Assembly: GCA_040512755.1 (NCBI GenBank)
Contig: JBEVEP010000081.1
Location: 1 to 25,759, forward strand
Origin: JBEVEP01 sp040512755
GTDB lineage: Bacteria; Pseudomonadota; Alphaproteobacteria; Rhizobiales; Rhizobiaceae
Direction of reading: 5' to 3'
DNA: 25,759 nt
In this document: positions 14,266 to 21,968 of the stretch, piece after piece
Position numbering within the stretch: position 1 is the stretch's first letter
Layout: each line of letters begins with the position of its first letter
Notes under the pieces: model-generated
What the model was told of the DNA's origin: nothing
What the model saw: only the letters and a program-made list of their open reading frames with translations
Database searches by the model: none
Position numbers and translations under genes: made by a program

Positions 14266-15162
14266 AGCCTGCGTCATCTCCTGCCGTCCGCCGGCAGCCT
14301 CATCGTTTTCGAGGCCGCAGGCCGGCTATCCAGTTTCACGGCTGCCGGCCGCGAGCTGGGCATGACCCAGGCCGCTGTCTCCTATGCGGTGCGCGGACTG
14401 GAAGATCAGCTCGGCGTCAAGCTGTTCCAGCGCCGTCATCGGCAGGTGCGGCTCACCGAAGCGGGCACCCGCTTCTTTGCCGATGTCACGCTCGGGCTTT
14501 CGCATATCCGCAAATCGGCCGAAGAGTTGCGCGCGCTGGCGGGCGGCATGCATGTGACGCTCTCGGCCTCTACCGCCTTCGCGTCATTCTGGATGATGCC
14601 CCGGCTGCAGAAATTCCGCGACGACCTGCCCGGCATCGACCTTCGCATCCAGACCGCCGACCGTGACCTCGACCTGATCGCGGAAGGGATCCCTCTCGGC
14701 ATTCGCGGTGGTTCCGCGGAGGATTGGCCGGACTATGACCTGTTGCCGATCGCGCAGGAGGAAATCTTGGCGGTGGCCGGACCCGCCTACGTCGCGCGCG
14801 AGGGAGAGCCGCGGACGCCCGCCGAAATGACGAACCATCGGCTGATTCACCTCGAAGAACCCTTCCGGCCAGCGGCGAACTGGAACGAGTGGTTTCATTC
14901 GGCCGGAATCAGCGGCGCAGCCGTGCCGCGGGGGCTGCTCATCAACGACTATGTACTGGTCATCCAAGCGGTGATGGAAGGCCAGGGCATCGCGCTGGGC
15001 TGGCGGCATTTGACCGACCGGCTGATTGCGAGCGGCCTGCTGGTCCGGCTGACCGGCCATGCGATGTCGACCGGCAAGGGATTTCACGTCGCCTGGCCGA
15101 AGAACCGGCCTCTTTCCGAAAGCGCCGAAAAGGTACGCGACTGGCTTGCGGCGCAGGCTTGA
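14260..15162 (+). CDS. LysR-family transcriptional regulator, GcvA-like
   Basis: This 300-residue DNA-binding regulator has a winged helix-turn-helix at about 26-52 (FTAAGRELGMTQAAVSYAVR) followed by EDQLGVKLFQRRHRQVRLTEAG, then a periplasmic-binding-protein-like effector domain from about residue 95. The pattern FEAAGRLSSFTAAG and the effector domain (SASTAFASFWMMPRL, DLIAEGIPLGIRGG, GQGIALGWRHL) place it in the GcvA/AmpR-like subgroup. It is transcribed divergently from the MttB-like gene, the classical layout for a LysR regulator and its target. The ATG lies inside a perfect palindrome and has no Shine-Dalgarno sequence, so the message may be leaderless or weakly translated. It probably senses a substrate or product of the methyltransferase/enolase route. 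Confidence 0.93.
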   Translation: MQSLRHLLPSAGSLIVFEAAGRLSSFTAAGRELGMTQAAVSYAVRGLEDQLGVKLFQRRHRQVRLTEAGTRFFADVTLGLSHIRKSAEELRALAGGMHVTLSASTAFASFWMMPRLQKFRDDLPGIDLRIQTADRDLDLIAEGIPLGIRGGSAEDWPDYDLLPIAQEEILAVAGPAYVAREGEPRTPAEMTNHRLIHLEEPFRPAANWNEWFHSAGISGAAVPRGLLINDYVLVIQAVMEGQGIALGWRHLTDRLIASGLLVRLTGHAMSTGKGFHVAWPKNRPLSESAEKVRDWLAAQA

Positions 15163-15294
15163 GCGGCGGACGAAGCAAGAAAGGCCGAACGCGACCGAGG
15201 GCAATTCCAGAAACAACGCTCGTATCTCGATTTGCTGTTCAAGCTTTAGCCGTTCGGCTTCCCCGCGCTCCCCGAATCCGCTTAGGATCGCCTT

Positions 15295-17133
15295 ATGCCT
15301 ATCCGTCAGCTATCCGAAACCGTGGTCAACCAGATTGCCGCCGGCGAGGTGATCGAACGCCCCGCCAGCGTCGTCAAGGAACTCGTCGAGAATGCGCTCG
15401 ACGCAGGAGCCACGCGCATCGAGATCGCCACCGCGGGAGGCGGGATCACTCTGATCCGAGTCACCGACGACGGCGCGGGCATCCCGCCTGAGGAACTCGA
15501 ACTGGCGATTGCCCGGCACTGCACATCGAAGCTTCAGGACGACATCCACGATATCCGCTCTCTCGGTTTTCGCGGTGAGGCATTGCCGTCGATCGGCTCG
15601 GTGTCGCGCCTGACCGTCCGCTCGCGGACGGTCGAAACCGGCGGGGCCGAAATCCTCGTCGAAGGTGGCCACGTCTCCACCGTGCGTCCAGCCGGCGCCA
15701 ACCGCGGCACGCTCGTCGAGGTCCGCGACCTCTTCTACGCGACGCCTGCCCGCCTGAAATTCATGAAGGGCGAACGCGCCGAGAGCTCGGCGATCGCGGA
15801 TATCGTCAAGCGCATCGCGATTGCCTTTCCCTCGGTGCGTTTCACCCTTTCCGGCACGGACAGGTCAACGCTGGAACTCTCCGCTACAGGCGGCGGCGAC
15901 CCGCTGCTCGCCCGCATCGCGCAGGTGATGGGCAAGGATTTCCCGGAGAATTCGATTGCTATCGATGCCGTGCTTGAAGGCGTTCACCTCGGCGGCCGCG
16001 TCTCGGTACCGTCCTTCACGCGCGCCAATGCCTTGCAGCAATATGCCTATGTCAACGGCCGTCCCGTGCGCGACAAGCTGATCGCCGGATCGATCCGGGC
16101 CGCCTTCGCGGATGCCCTGCCGCGCGACCGTCACGCGATTGCCGCGCTGTTCATCTCGCTCGATCCCGCGCATGTCGACGTCAACGTCCACCCTGCCAAG
16201 GCCGACGTCCGCTTCCGTGACCCTGGCCTCGTGCGCGGGCTGATCGTGGGCGCAATACGCGAAGCCCTGGCCGGCGCCGGCATCCGCCCGGCGACGACGG
16301 GCGCCGCCGCGATGATGGGCGCCTTCCGGACCGGTCCCACAAGCTATGGCCATGCCGGTCCTGCCAATGGCCACCGTTCCTTCCATGCCGGCTTCCGGGC
16401 GTCCGCACCTGCCGGTTTCGATCCGGCTTCGTCGCCGAGCCGGCCTCTCCAACCGGGCTTCGGCGAGGACGGGCAAGCCGCGTTCGACGCCGGACCGCTG
16501 CACAGCTCGGATACACGCGCCGGCACGGGTGAGGTCGCGCCGGACCTGCTCACGCGCCCGTTAGGCGCGGCACGTGCGCAAGTCCATGAAAACTATATCG
16601 TCGCCCAGACCGCCGATTCTCTGGTGATCGTGGACCAGCACGCCGCGCATGAGCGCCTCGTCTATGAAGCGCTGAAGGGTGCATTGCATGCGCGGCCACT
16701 GTCTGCCCAGATGCTGCTCATCCCCGAAATCGTCGACCTGCCGGAAGAGGATGCCGAGCGCGTCGCGTCACACGCCGAGACGCTCCGGCGCTTCGGTCTA
16801 TCGGTCGAACGCTTCGGGCCTGGAGCGATCGCCGTCCGCGAGACGCCGGCAATGCTCGGAGAGACGGACGCGGGACAGCTTGTCCGCGACCTTGCCGACG
16901 AGATCGCGGATAACGACACGGCGGACACGCTGAAAGAGCGGCTCGACGCGATTGCCGCCACCATGGCCTGTCACGGCTCCGTTCGCTCTGGCCGGATCCT
17001 TCGTCCGGAGGAGATGAACGCGCTGCTGCGGCAGATGGAAGCGACCCCGGGCTCCGGCACCTGCAACCATGGCCGGCCGACTTATATTGAGCTGAAGCTG
17101 ACCGACATCGAACGCCTCTTCGGCCGGCGCTGA
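15295..17133 (+). CDS. mutL: DNA mismatch repair endonuclease MutL
   Basis: This 612-residue mismatch-repair protein has the GHKL ATPase N-terminus: QIAAGEVIERPASVVKELVE with the catalytic Glu, ENALDAGA, DDGAGI and GFRGEAL. A glycine/histidine/proline-rich linker lies at about 340-425, and then a C-terminal dimerisation/endonuclease domain. The metal-binding nuclease motif DQHAAHERLVYE is intact at 447-458, as are ACHGSVRSG (C559) and CNHGRPT (C590). This marks it as the nicking form found in bacteria without MutH, unlike the E. coli protein. It starts at ATG 15295 after a 132-base gap from the LysR gene; nothing notable is seen in the gap. It is followed on the same strand by the DUF2093 gene after 66 bases. 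Confidence 0.97.
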   Translation: MPIRQLSETVVNQIAAGEVIERPASVVKELVENALDAGATRIEIATAGGGITLIRVTDDGAGIPPEELELAIARHCTSKLQDDIHDIRSLGFRGEALPSIGSVSRLTVRSRTVETGGAEILVEGGHVSTVRPAGANRGTLVEVRDLFYATPARLKFMKGERAESSAIADIVKRIAIAFPSVRFTLSGTDRSTLELSATGGGDPLLARIAQVMGKDFPENSIAIDAVLEGVHLGGRVSVPSFTRANALQQYAYVNGRPVRDKLIAGSIRAAFADALPRDRHAIAALFISLDPAHVDVNVHPAKADVRFRDPGLVRGLIVGAIREALAGAGIRPATTGAAAMMGAFRTGPTSYGHAGPANGHRSFHAGFRASAPAGFDPASSPSRPLQPGFGEDGQAAFDAGPLHSSDTRAGTGEVAPDLLTRPLGAARAQVHENYIVAQTADSLVIVDQHAAHERLVYEALKGALHARPLSAQMLLIPEIVDLPEEDAERVASHAETLRRFGLSVERFGPGAIAVRETPAMLGETDAGQLVRDLADEIADNDTADTLKERLDAIAATMACHGSVRSGRILRPEEMNALLRQMEATPGSGTCNHGRPTYIELKLTDIERLFGRR

Positions 17134-17199
17134 CAGTCACGGCAGCCTTGACCTTGCTGCAATTTTGTGGCCGATGAAATCCCTTGAAAGGGCGCGACC

Positions 17200-17433
17200 A
17201 TGAACCGTTTCGAAGGCCCCGGCGGCTCCCGCGAAGCTCGCATCCGTTATCTTGACGGGGACTTTCAGGTCACAAGTCCCGGTGCCTTCGTGCGCTGCGC
17301 CGTCACCGGCAGCTTCATTCCGCTTGATGAGTTGAAATACTGGAGCGTCGCGCGGCAGGAGGCCTATATCAGCGCCGAAGCGTCCCTTCAGCGGGAACTG
17401 GAAAGCGATCCGGACCTGCGCAAGCGGAGGTAG
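17200..17433 (+). CDS. DUF2093 domain protein
   Basis: This 77-residue soluble protein matches the DUF2093 family, small proteins restricted largely to alphaproteobacteria. The core reads ARIRYLDGDFQVTSPGAFVRCAVTG followed by IPLDELKYWSVARQEAY, with one cysteine and a CAVTG turn reminiscent of a small binding loop. The function is unknown. It lies 66 bases downstream of mutL and could be co-transcribed with it. The start is ATG 17200 with a weak upstream AAAGGG. Confidence 0.88.
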   Translation: MNRFEGPGGSREARIRYLDGDFQVTSPGAFVRCAVTGSFIPLDELKYWSVARQEAYISAEASLQRELESDPDLRKRR

Positions 17434-17510
17434 CAGGACCGCGATCCGCATATCCTTCGGTTTTTGGCGGCGACTATCCCAGTGGCTGTTATGTTGGATC
17501 GATCGTGCCG

Positions 17511-17674
17511 CCCCTCATCCCCCTGCCGGGACCTTCTCCCCGTAAAACGGGGAGAAGAGGCACTTCATTGCCGATTTCGCCAATCGCCAACACGGCAAAT
17601 TTCAGCGCCGGCGGAGCCGCCTGCGCTCTTCTCCCCGTCCCACGGGGAGAAGATGCCGGCAGGCAGATGAGGGG
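17511..17674. repeat. RIME-like palindromic intergenic element, family B, copy 2
   Basis: This 164-base inverted-repeat element is bounded by CCCCTCAT and ATGAGGGG. It has CTGCCGG/CCGGCAG blocks and two long hairpins: CTTCTCCCCG/CGGGGAGAAG with loop TAAAA at 17533-17557, and TCTTCTCCCCG/CGGGGAGAAGA with loop TCCCA at 17627-17653. It matches copy 1 at 12395-12566 in design. It sits in the 274-base gap between the converging DUF2093 and lpxK genes, where it may end transcription from both sides. No gene is seen in this gap. Confidence 0.85.
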
Positions 17675-17707
17675 TAGTGCAGCCGGTCAAAGTAGGAGCC
17701 ATCGGTA

Positions 17708-18736
17708 CTATGCCCCAATGCGACGTTCCCGCCAATTGCCCAGAGTATCGCGGATGATCCGTTCCGCGGTCTGATGAGGCTCGAAGACAGCGTCGATCTC
17801 CAGGACATGCAACCGGTCCAGCAAGGTTTGCGCCGCGGGCGAGCCGTGACGCAGGCGTACGGCATCCTTGGCGGTCGTGATGATTTCCAGTTCCTCGGCC
17901 TCGGCCAGAGTGCGGAGATCGGCCAGTTCGTCATCCTGGTAGAAATGATGGTCGCCGAAGGAGCGTGTCATCGCCACGGCACCACCGGCGGCTCCCACCG
18001 TATCGTAGAACTTCTGCGGGTTGCCGATCCCGGCAAATGCCAGAAAACGCTTGCCCGCGATCCCGTTCTTCAAACGCGCGCGAGCCGCCGCTTCGAAGAT
18101 CGGCTTTCCGGCGCGCGCGGCGCGGCGGATGACGAGGTCGGCAGCGTCTCCCTCGCCCATCTTCAGGACGGCGTCGGCCAGCCGCAGCTGGTCGAGCAAC
18201 GGCGCGCGCATCGGACCGCCGGGGATCACATGGCCATTGCCGATACCGCGGCGCGCATCGACCACCAGCAGGGCGTAATCGAAATGGAGCCGCGCGCTCT
18301 GGAAGCCGTCGTCCATGATCAGGAATTCGCAGCCCTGCTCAGCCAGAAGCTTAGCGCCCAGCGCCCTGTTGGGCGTCACGGCAACCGGTGCATGTTCTGC
18401 AAGCAGCAGCGGCTCGTCGCCGACATGCTTCGCACTGTCATGGCGCGGGTTGACCAGATGCGGGCCAGTAAGGCTGCCGCCATAGCCGCGCGACAGGAAG
18501 CCCGGCTTCAGATCGAGCATGGCCGCAGTCTGCGCAAGAGCTATCGCAACCGGCGTCTTGCCTGCGCCACCGACGGTGAGGTTGCCTATGCAGAGGACAG
18601 GCAGGTCGATTTTCGCTCTGCCGGCGGCATGCATCCTCCGGCGCGTGACCGCGCCATAAAGCACGGAGACCGGTAACAGCGCATAGGCTCGCCAATCCGG
18701 TTTATCCCACCAGAAGGGAGGTGCGTCGCTTGCCAT
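17708..18736 (-). CDS. lpxK: Tetraacyldisaccharide 4'-kinase
   Basis: This 342-residue inner-membrane-associated kinase phosphorylates the 4' position of the lipid A disaccharide to form lipid IVA. The N-terminal segment SVLYGAVTRRRM is typical of LpxK, the P-loop is GNLTVGGAGKTP (51-62), and the LpxK-specific DDGFQ...LVVDARRGIGNGHVIPGGPMRAPL follows. The C-terminal half keeps FAGIGNPQKFYDT and FGDHHFYQDDEL. Its ATG overlaps the waaA stop by one base (TAATG on the minus strand), so it is translationally coupled as the last gene of the envelope operon. It converges on the DUF2093 gene with a family-B repeat between. Confidence 0.97.
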   Translation of the reverse strand: MASDAPPFWWDKPDWRAYALLPVSVLYGAVTRRRMHAAGRAKIDLPVLCIGNLTVGGAGKTPVAIALAQTAAMLDLKPGFLSRGYGGSLTGPHLVNPRHDSAKHVGDEPLLLAEHAPVAVTPNRALGAKLLAEQGCEFLIMDDGFQSARLHFDYALLVVDARRGIGNGHVIPGGPMRAPLLDQLRLADAVLKMGEGDAADLVIRRAARAGKPIFEAAARARLKNGIAGKRFLAFAGIGNPQKFYDTVGAAGGAVAMTRSFGDHHFYQDDELADLRTLAEAEELEIITTAKDAVRLRHGSPAAQTLLDRLHVLEIDAVFEPHQTAERIIRDTLGNWRERRIGA

Positions 18737-20061
18737 TACGACGGACCGGCTCCGCTTGACTGCTTGAGCCGCGACTTGACGATCAGCGGATGGATAAACG
18801 GCTCCAGCGCCTTCAGCGTTGCAGAAAGCGCGCCGCGCATATCGTCCACCGTTGCCGCACCGGCTGCGATCATGTCCTCTCGCGCCTGTTCGTTCTTGAG
18901 CAGGAAGTTGACCGCCCCGGCCAGCATGTCGCGGTCACGAACGAGACGCGCGCCGCCGCCCTCGATCAGGCGCTGATAAGTTTCGCGGAAGTTCTGGACA
19001 TTGCGCCCGGAAAGCACCGCAGTATCCAGCATTGCCGGTTCAAGCGGGTTCTGGCCGCCTTCCGACGTCAGAGAACGGCCGACAAAGGCGATCTCGGTGA
19101 GCCGCAGGTAAAGGCCCATTTCCCCGATCGTATCGCCGAGCAGTATATCGACATCCTGCCGGATCGGATCACCCAGACTGCGGCGCGCGACTTTGAGCCC
19201 ATCAATAGCGAATTCGGCCGCAAGCGCATCGGCGCGGTCGGGGTGCCGCGGGACAATTATGGTCAGGAGACCCTTGTGCCGCGGGCGCAGAATCCGATGC
19301 ACTTCGGCGGCGGCCGCTTCTTCGCCGTCGTGCGTCGAAACCGCCGCCCAGGTCTTGCGCGATCCAATCTGATGGGTGAGGCTGGCAAGCGCCTTTTCGT
19401 CCGCAGGAGGCGGATCGGTATCGACCTTGAGGTTGCCGGAGACAGTAACGGGCCGCGCACCCAAGGCGAGGAAGCGCTCGCCGTCCACTTCGGACTGTGC
19501 AACGACATGGGCGAGGTTTTCGAACAGGGCTTCGGCAATGAAGGCGCGCTTCTTCCATGAGGCGAAGGATCTGTCGGACAGGCGGCCGTTGACCAGCACC
19601 TGCGGCACGCGGCGTGCACCGAGTTCGAGGATCGTCATCGGCCAGATCTCGGATTCGGCAATAAGCGCGAGATCCGGCTCCCAATGGTCCAGGAACCGGC
19701 TCACCGCCGGCTTGAGGTCCAATGGAACATATTGATGGATTATGCGGTCGCCGAGCCGCTCCTCGGCCACCCGCGCCGACGTCACGGTTCCCGTCGTCAC
19801 CACGACATTGATGCCGAAGCCGAGAATGCGCTCGATAAGCGGAATGACAGCGATCGTCTCGCCGACGCTGGCCGCATGAACCCAGACCAGCGGACCCACA
19901 GGCCGGGCACAACTCGCGATTCCGTAGCGCTCGCGGCGGCGACTCCGCTCTTCCTTACCCTTGTTTGCGCGCCATGCGACATAGCCGCCGACCAATGGAT
20001 AGGCCGCCGCCCCGGCAAATCGATAGGCGGAGAGCATGGTGCGCGCCCAACGTTCGCTCAT
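18736..20061 (-). CDS. waaA: 3-deoxy-D-manno-octulosonic acid (Kdo) transferase
   Basis: This 441-residue GT30 glycosyltransferase adds Kdo residues from CMP-Kdo to lipid IVA at the cytoplasmic face of the inner membrane. There is an N-terminal membrane helix (about 8-28). The acceptor domain contains VWVHAASVGE with the catalytic Glu. The nucleotide-sugar domain has SGNLKVDTDPP, IVPRHPDRADALA, and GGQNPLEPAML with the donor-binding Glu. The length is normal. The start overlaps the DUF374 gene stop as ATGA (20058-20061), and the stop overlaps the lpxK start. Whether it adds one or two Kdo residues cannot be read from sequence. Confidence 0.96.
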   Translation of the reverse strand: MSERWARTMLSAYRFAGAAAYPLVGGYVAWRANKGKEERSRRRERYGIASCARPVGPLVWVHAASVGETIAVIPLIERILGFGINVVVTTGTVTSARVAEERLGDRIIHQYVPLDLKPAVSRFLDHWEPDLALIAESEIWPMTILELGARRVPQVLVNGRLSDRSFASWKKRAFIAEALFENLAHVVAQSEVDGERFLALGARPVTVSGNLKVDTDPPPADEKALASLTHQIGSRKTWAAVSTHDGEEAAAAEVHRILRPRHKGLLTIIVPRHPDRADALAAEFAIDGLKVARRSLGDPIRQDVDILLGDTIGEMGLYLRLTEIAFVGRSLTSEGGQNPLEPAMLDTAVLSGRNVQNFRETYQRLIEGGGARLVRDRDMLAGAVNFLLKNEQAREDMIAAGAATVDDMRGALSATLKALEPFIHPLIVKSRLKQSSGAGPS

Positions 20062-20840
20062 TGGATGCCGTCCACCAGGCGATAGGCTTTCTCGGTGACG
20101 GCGTTGAGGGCGGCCGTGACCATCTCGCGCATGCGTTCCATGTCGGCGTCGCTTGCATCGGATGGCACATAGATCGGCTCGCCGAAGACCATCGCGCCCC
20201 GGCCGAAAGGCAGGTTGATCGTTGTTTTGTCCCAGCTCTTTTCCAGCACATGGCGACGGCTGGTGGTAATGGCGGTAGGCACAATGGGACGGCCGGAAAG
20301 CTTGGCAAGGGTAACGATGCCGAGCCCGGATTCGCGCGGCGTGCCTTTCGGGATGTCCGCGATCATGGCGACGTTCTTGCCAGCGACCAACGCTCGTTTC
20401 AGGGCGATGAGTGCGCGCGCGCCACCCTTGTCCAGATGGTTGGCCTTGTCACGGCCGCCGGAGCCGCGGACGGATTCAAGCCCCAGCTTTTCGAGGACCA
20501 TCGCGTTCAATTCCGCGTCCGCGCTGCGCGACACCATCGCGACGACCGGGTAGCCGCGAACATGAAGGGTCGGCGCCAGGAGATGCTGCCCATGCCAGAG
20601 GGCGATGATGGCCGGGGAGAATTGCTCGTTCAGTTTCCTGAAATCCAAGGATCCGGGAGCAAGTGGATTCGTCAACTTGACCATACGTAAAGCATTGGCG
20701 AGCAAGCTGGCGATGACGTTCTTCAACAGACGCGATTGGGCGAGCGGCTCACGGATGGACCGCCAGAACGTCTTCATCATTCCGCGGCGGCGTGGCGCGG
20801 CTGCCGGCTGCACCGCCTCATTCAGTATGTCTTTGTCCAT
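20058..20840 (-). CDS. DUF374 lysophospholipid acyltransferase-family protein
   Basis: This 260-residue protein is of the DUF374 branch of the LPLAT acyltransferases. Visible family features are ALWHGQHLLAP, where the His acts like the HxxxxD His, VSRSADAELNAMVLEKLG, VRGSGGRDK...KGGARALIALKRAL, and IADIPKGTPRESGLGIVTLAKLSG. A hydrophobic, basic N-terminus (about 20-50) suggests peripheral attachment to the inner membrane. Encoded directly before waaA and coupled to it by an ATGA overlap, it is likely to act on a lipid A or Kdo-lipid A intermediate, but this is inferred from position. ATG 20840 is used, four bases after the DUF4170 stop. An ATG pair about 20 codons inside is a weaker alternative. 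Confidence 0.88.
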   Translation of the reverse strand: MDKDILNEAVQPAAAPRRRGMMKTFWRSIREPLAQSRLLKNVIASLLANALRMVKLTNPLAPGSLDFRKLNEQFSPAIIALWHGQHLLAPTLHVRGYPVVAMVSRSADAELNAMVLEKLGLESVRGSGGRDKANHLDKGGARALIALKRALVAGKNVAMIADIPKGTPRESGLGIVTLAKLSGRPIVPTAITTSRRHVLEKSWDKTTINLPFGRGAMVFGEPIYVPSDASDADMERMREMVTAALNAVTEKAYRLVDGIQ

Positions 20841-20844
20841 TGCA

Positions 20845-21096
20845 TCAGTTCTGGCTGGTCTTGTTGACATCCGGCTCCAGCAACCTGTGCAGGTGGACGA
20901 TGAAATAACGCATATGCGCATTGTCCACCGTCGCCTGCGCCTTTGCCTTCCAGGCTAGTTCGGCGGATTTGTAGTCAGGAAAGATTCCGACAATATCAAG
21001 TCCATTGAGGTCACGGAACTCAATCCCGCCGAGTTTCTTCAACTCGCCCCCAAAAACCAGATGGAGAAGTTGCTTTTTGCCGTCGTGCTCGGCCAT
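20845..21096 (-). CDS. DUF4170 small protein
   Basis: This 83-residue soluble protein has the DUF4170 core: LVFGGEL, LNGLDIVGIFPDYKSAELAWKA, then AQATVDNAHMRYFIVHLHRLL. The conserved IFPDYxxAxxAW and DNAHMRYFIVHLHRL blocks are unmistakable. The function is unknown. It is nearly always met beside lipid A/Kdo genes in alphaproteobacteria, by my memory, and here it lies four bases before the DUF374 gene and 71 bases after the phosphatase gene. ATG 21096 is chosen to match the usual family N-terminus; an open upstream extension overlaps the phosphatase end and is not used. Confidence 0.88.
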   Translation of the reverse strand: MAEHDGKKQLLHLVFGGELKKLGGIEFRDLNGLDIVGIFPDYKSAELAWKAKAQATVDNAHMRYFIVHLHRLLEPDVNKTSQN

Positions 21097-21167
21097 ATCC
21101 CTCGTCCCAATCAGAAAATCCGGCCCTGCCGGCATGAAATCTCTTTTGCCCACGCGAACTTCAGCCG

Positions 21168-21968
21168 TCAAAAGCCGGCAATGACGCCCGTCATGGATTT
21201 CAGAAGCAGGCCACTGCCCGCGGCCAGCGCGCCGTGCCGCGGATTCGCACTCGCATAGTGCAGTGTGCGGCCGCGACGGTCCACCACCTGTCCGCCGGCT
21301 TCCCGCAAAATAAGGTCGGCCGCCGCCAGATCCCAGTCATGGGCATTGGGCTTGACGAAGGTCGCGTCGAGTTCGCCTTTCGCCACCATCGCGATGCGGT
21401 AGGCAAGCGAGGGAATGTAGGGCACCGTGGTGAACCTTTCACGCAGATCCGCCGGCGTTGCCTCCACGAGTTGTTTCGGGCCAGCCACCACAAAGGTCTC
21501 TCCGGGTGGCTTCACCCGGATGACGTCGCCGTCTCTCAAGGCGCCGTTTCCGGCCGTTGCGGAGAAGATTTCGCTTTTCCCAGGACAGTCGAGCACGCCG
21601 GCAACGGGCTCGCCATTTTCAACCACGGCGATCGACACACACCATGTGCTGCGCCCGTCAAGGAAAGCCCGCGTGCCGTCGATTGGATCGACCACAAAGG
21701 TGCGGCGGGAATTCAACCTGTCCGGCGAATCGGCGGTTTCTTCCGAAAGCCAGCCATAGTCAGGCCGCGCCGCTAGCAAGGTTTCGCGCAAATAGGTGTC
21801 GACCGCATAGTCGGCCTCGCTGACCGGCGACTGGCCACCCTTCATCCAGACTTCCGGATTGCGCTTGAAGAACCGCATCGCAATGCGGCCCGCCTCGCGG
21901 GCAGCGTCGAGGATGAGCGCAAGGTCAGCGGCGGGCGCGGTTTCGTGGCTTACCTCAGCTGCCGGCAA
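21168..21968 (-). CDS. Inositol monophosphatase-family phosphatase, probably CysQ-type 3'(2'),5'-bisphosphate nucleotidase
   Basis: This 266-residue Mg-dependent phosphatase has the family motifs SEET (75-78), DPIDGTRAF (94-102) and HDWDLAAADLILREAGG in the C-terminal half. Together these supply the metal-binding Glu and Asp residues. CysQ members hydrolyse adenosine 3',5'-bisphosphate, clearing a by-product of sulfate and sulfonate metabolism; inositol-phosphate activity is the alternative. Sequence alone does not decide, but the short spacing and WLSEET text fit CysQ as annotated in rhizobia. The only reasonable start is a TTG at 21968 with AAGGGA upstream, overlapping the end of pmbA by 14 bases, which implies coupling. 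It is the second gene of the envelope-side operon. Confidence 0.87.
   Translation of the reverse strand: MPAAEVSHETAPAADLALILDAAREAGRIAMRFFKRNPEVWMKGGQSPVSEADYAVDTYLRETLLAARPDYGWLSEETADSPDRLNSRRTFVVDPIDGTRAFLDGRSTWCVSIAVVENGEPVAGVLDCPGKSEIFSATAGNGALRDGDVIRVKPPGETFVVAGPKQLVEATPADLRERFTTVPYIPSLAYRIAMVAKGELDATFVKPNAHDWDLAAADLILREAGGQVVDRRGRTLHYASANPRHGALAAGSGLLLKSMTGVIAGF

Noticed and set aside
7970..17674. Repeated GGGAGAAG/CTTCTCCC blocks as a CRISPR or insertion sequence
   Set aside because: There are only four dispersed copies in two families, without regular spacers, a transposase or target-site duplications.
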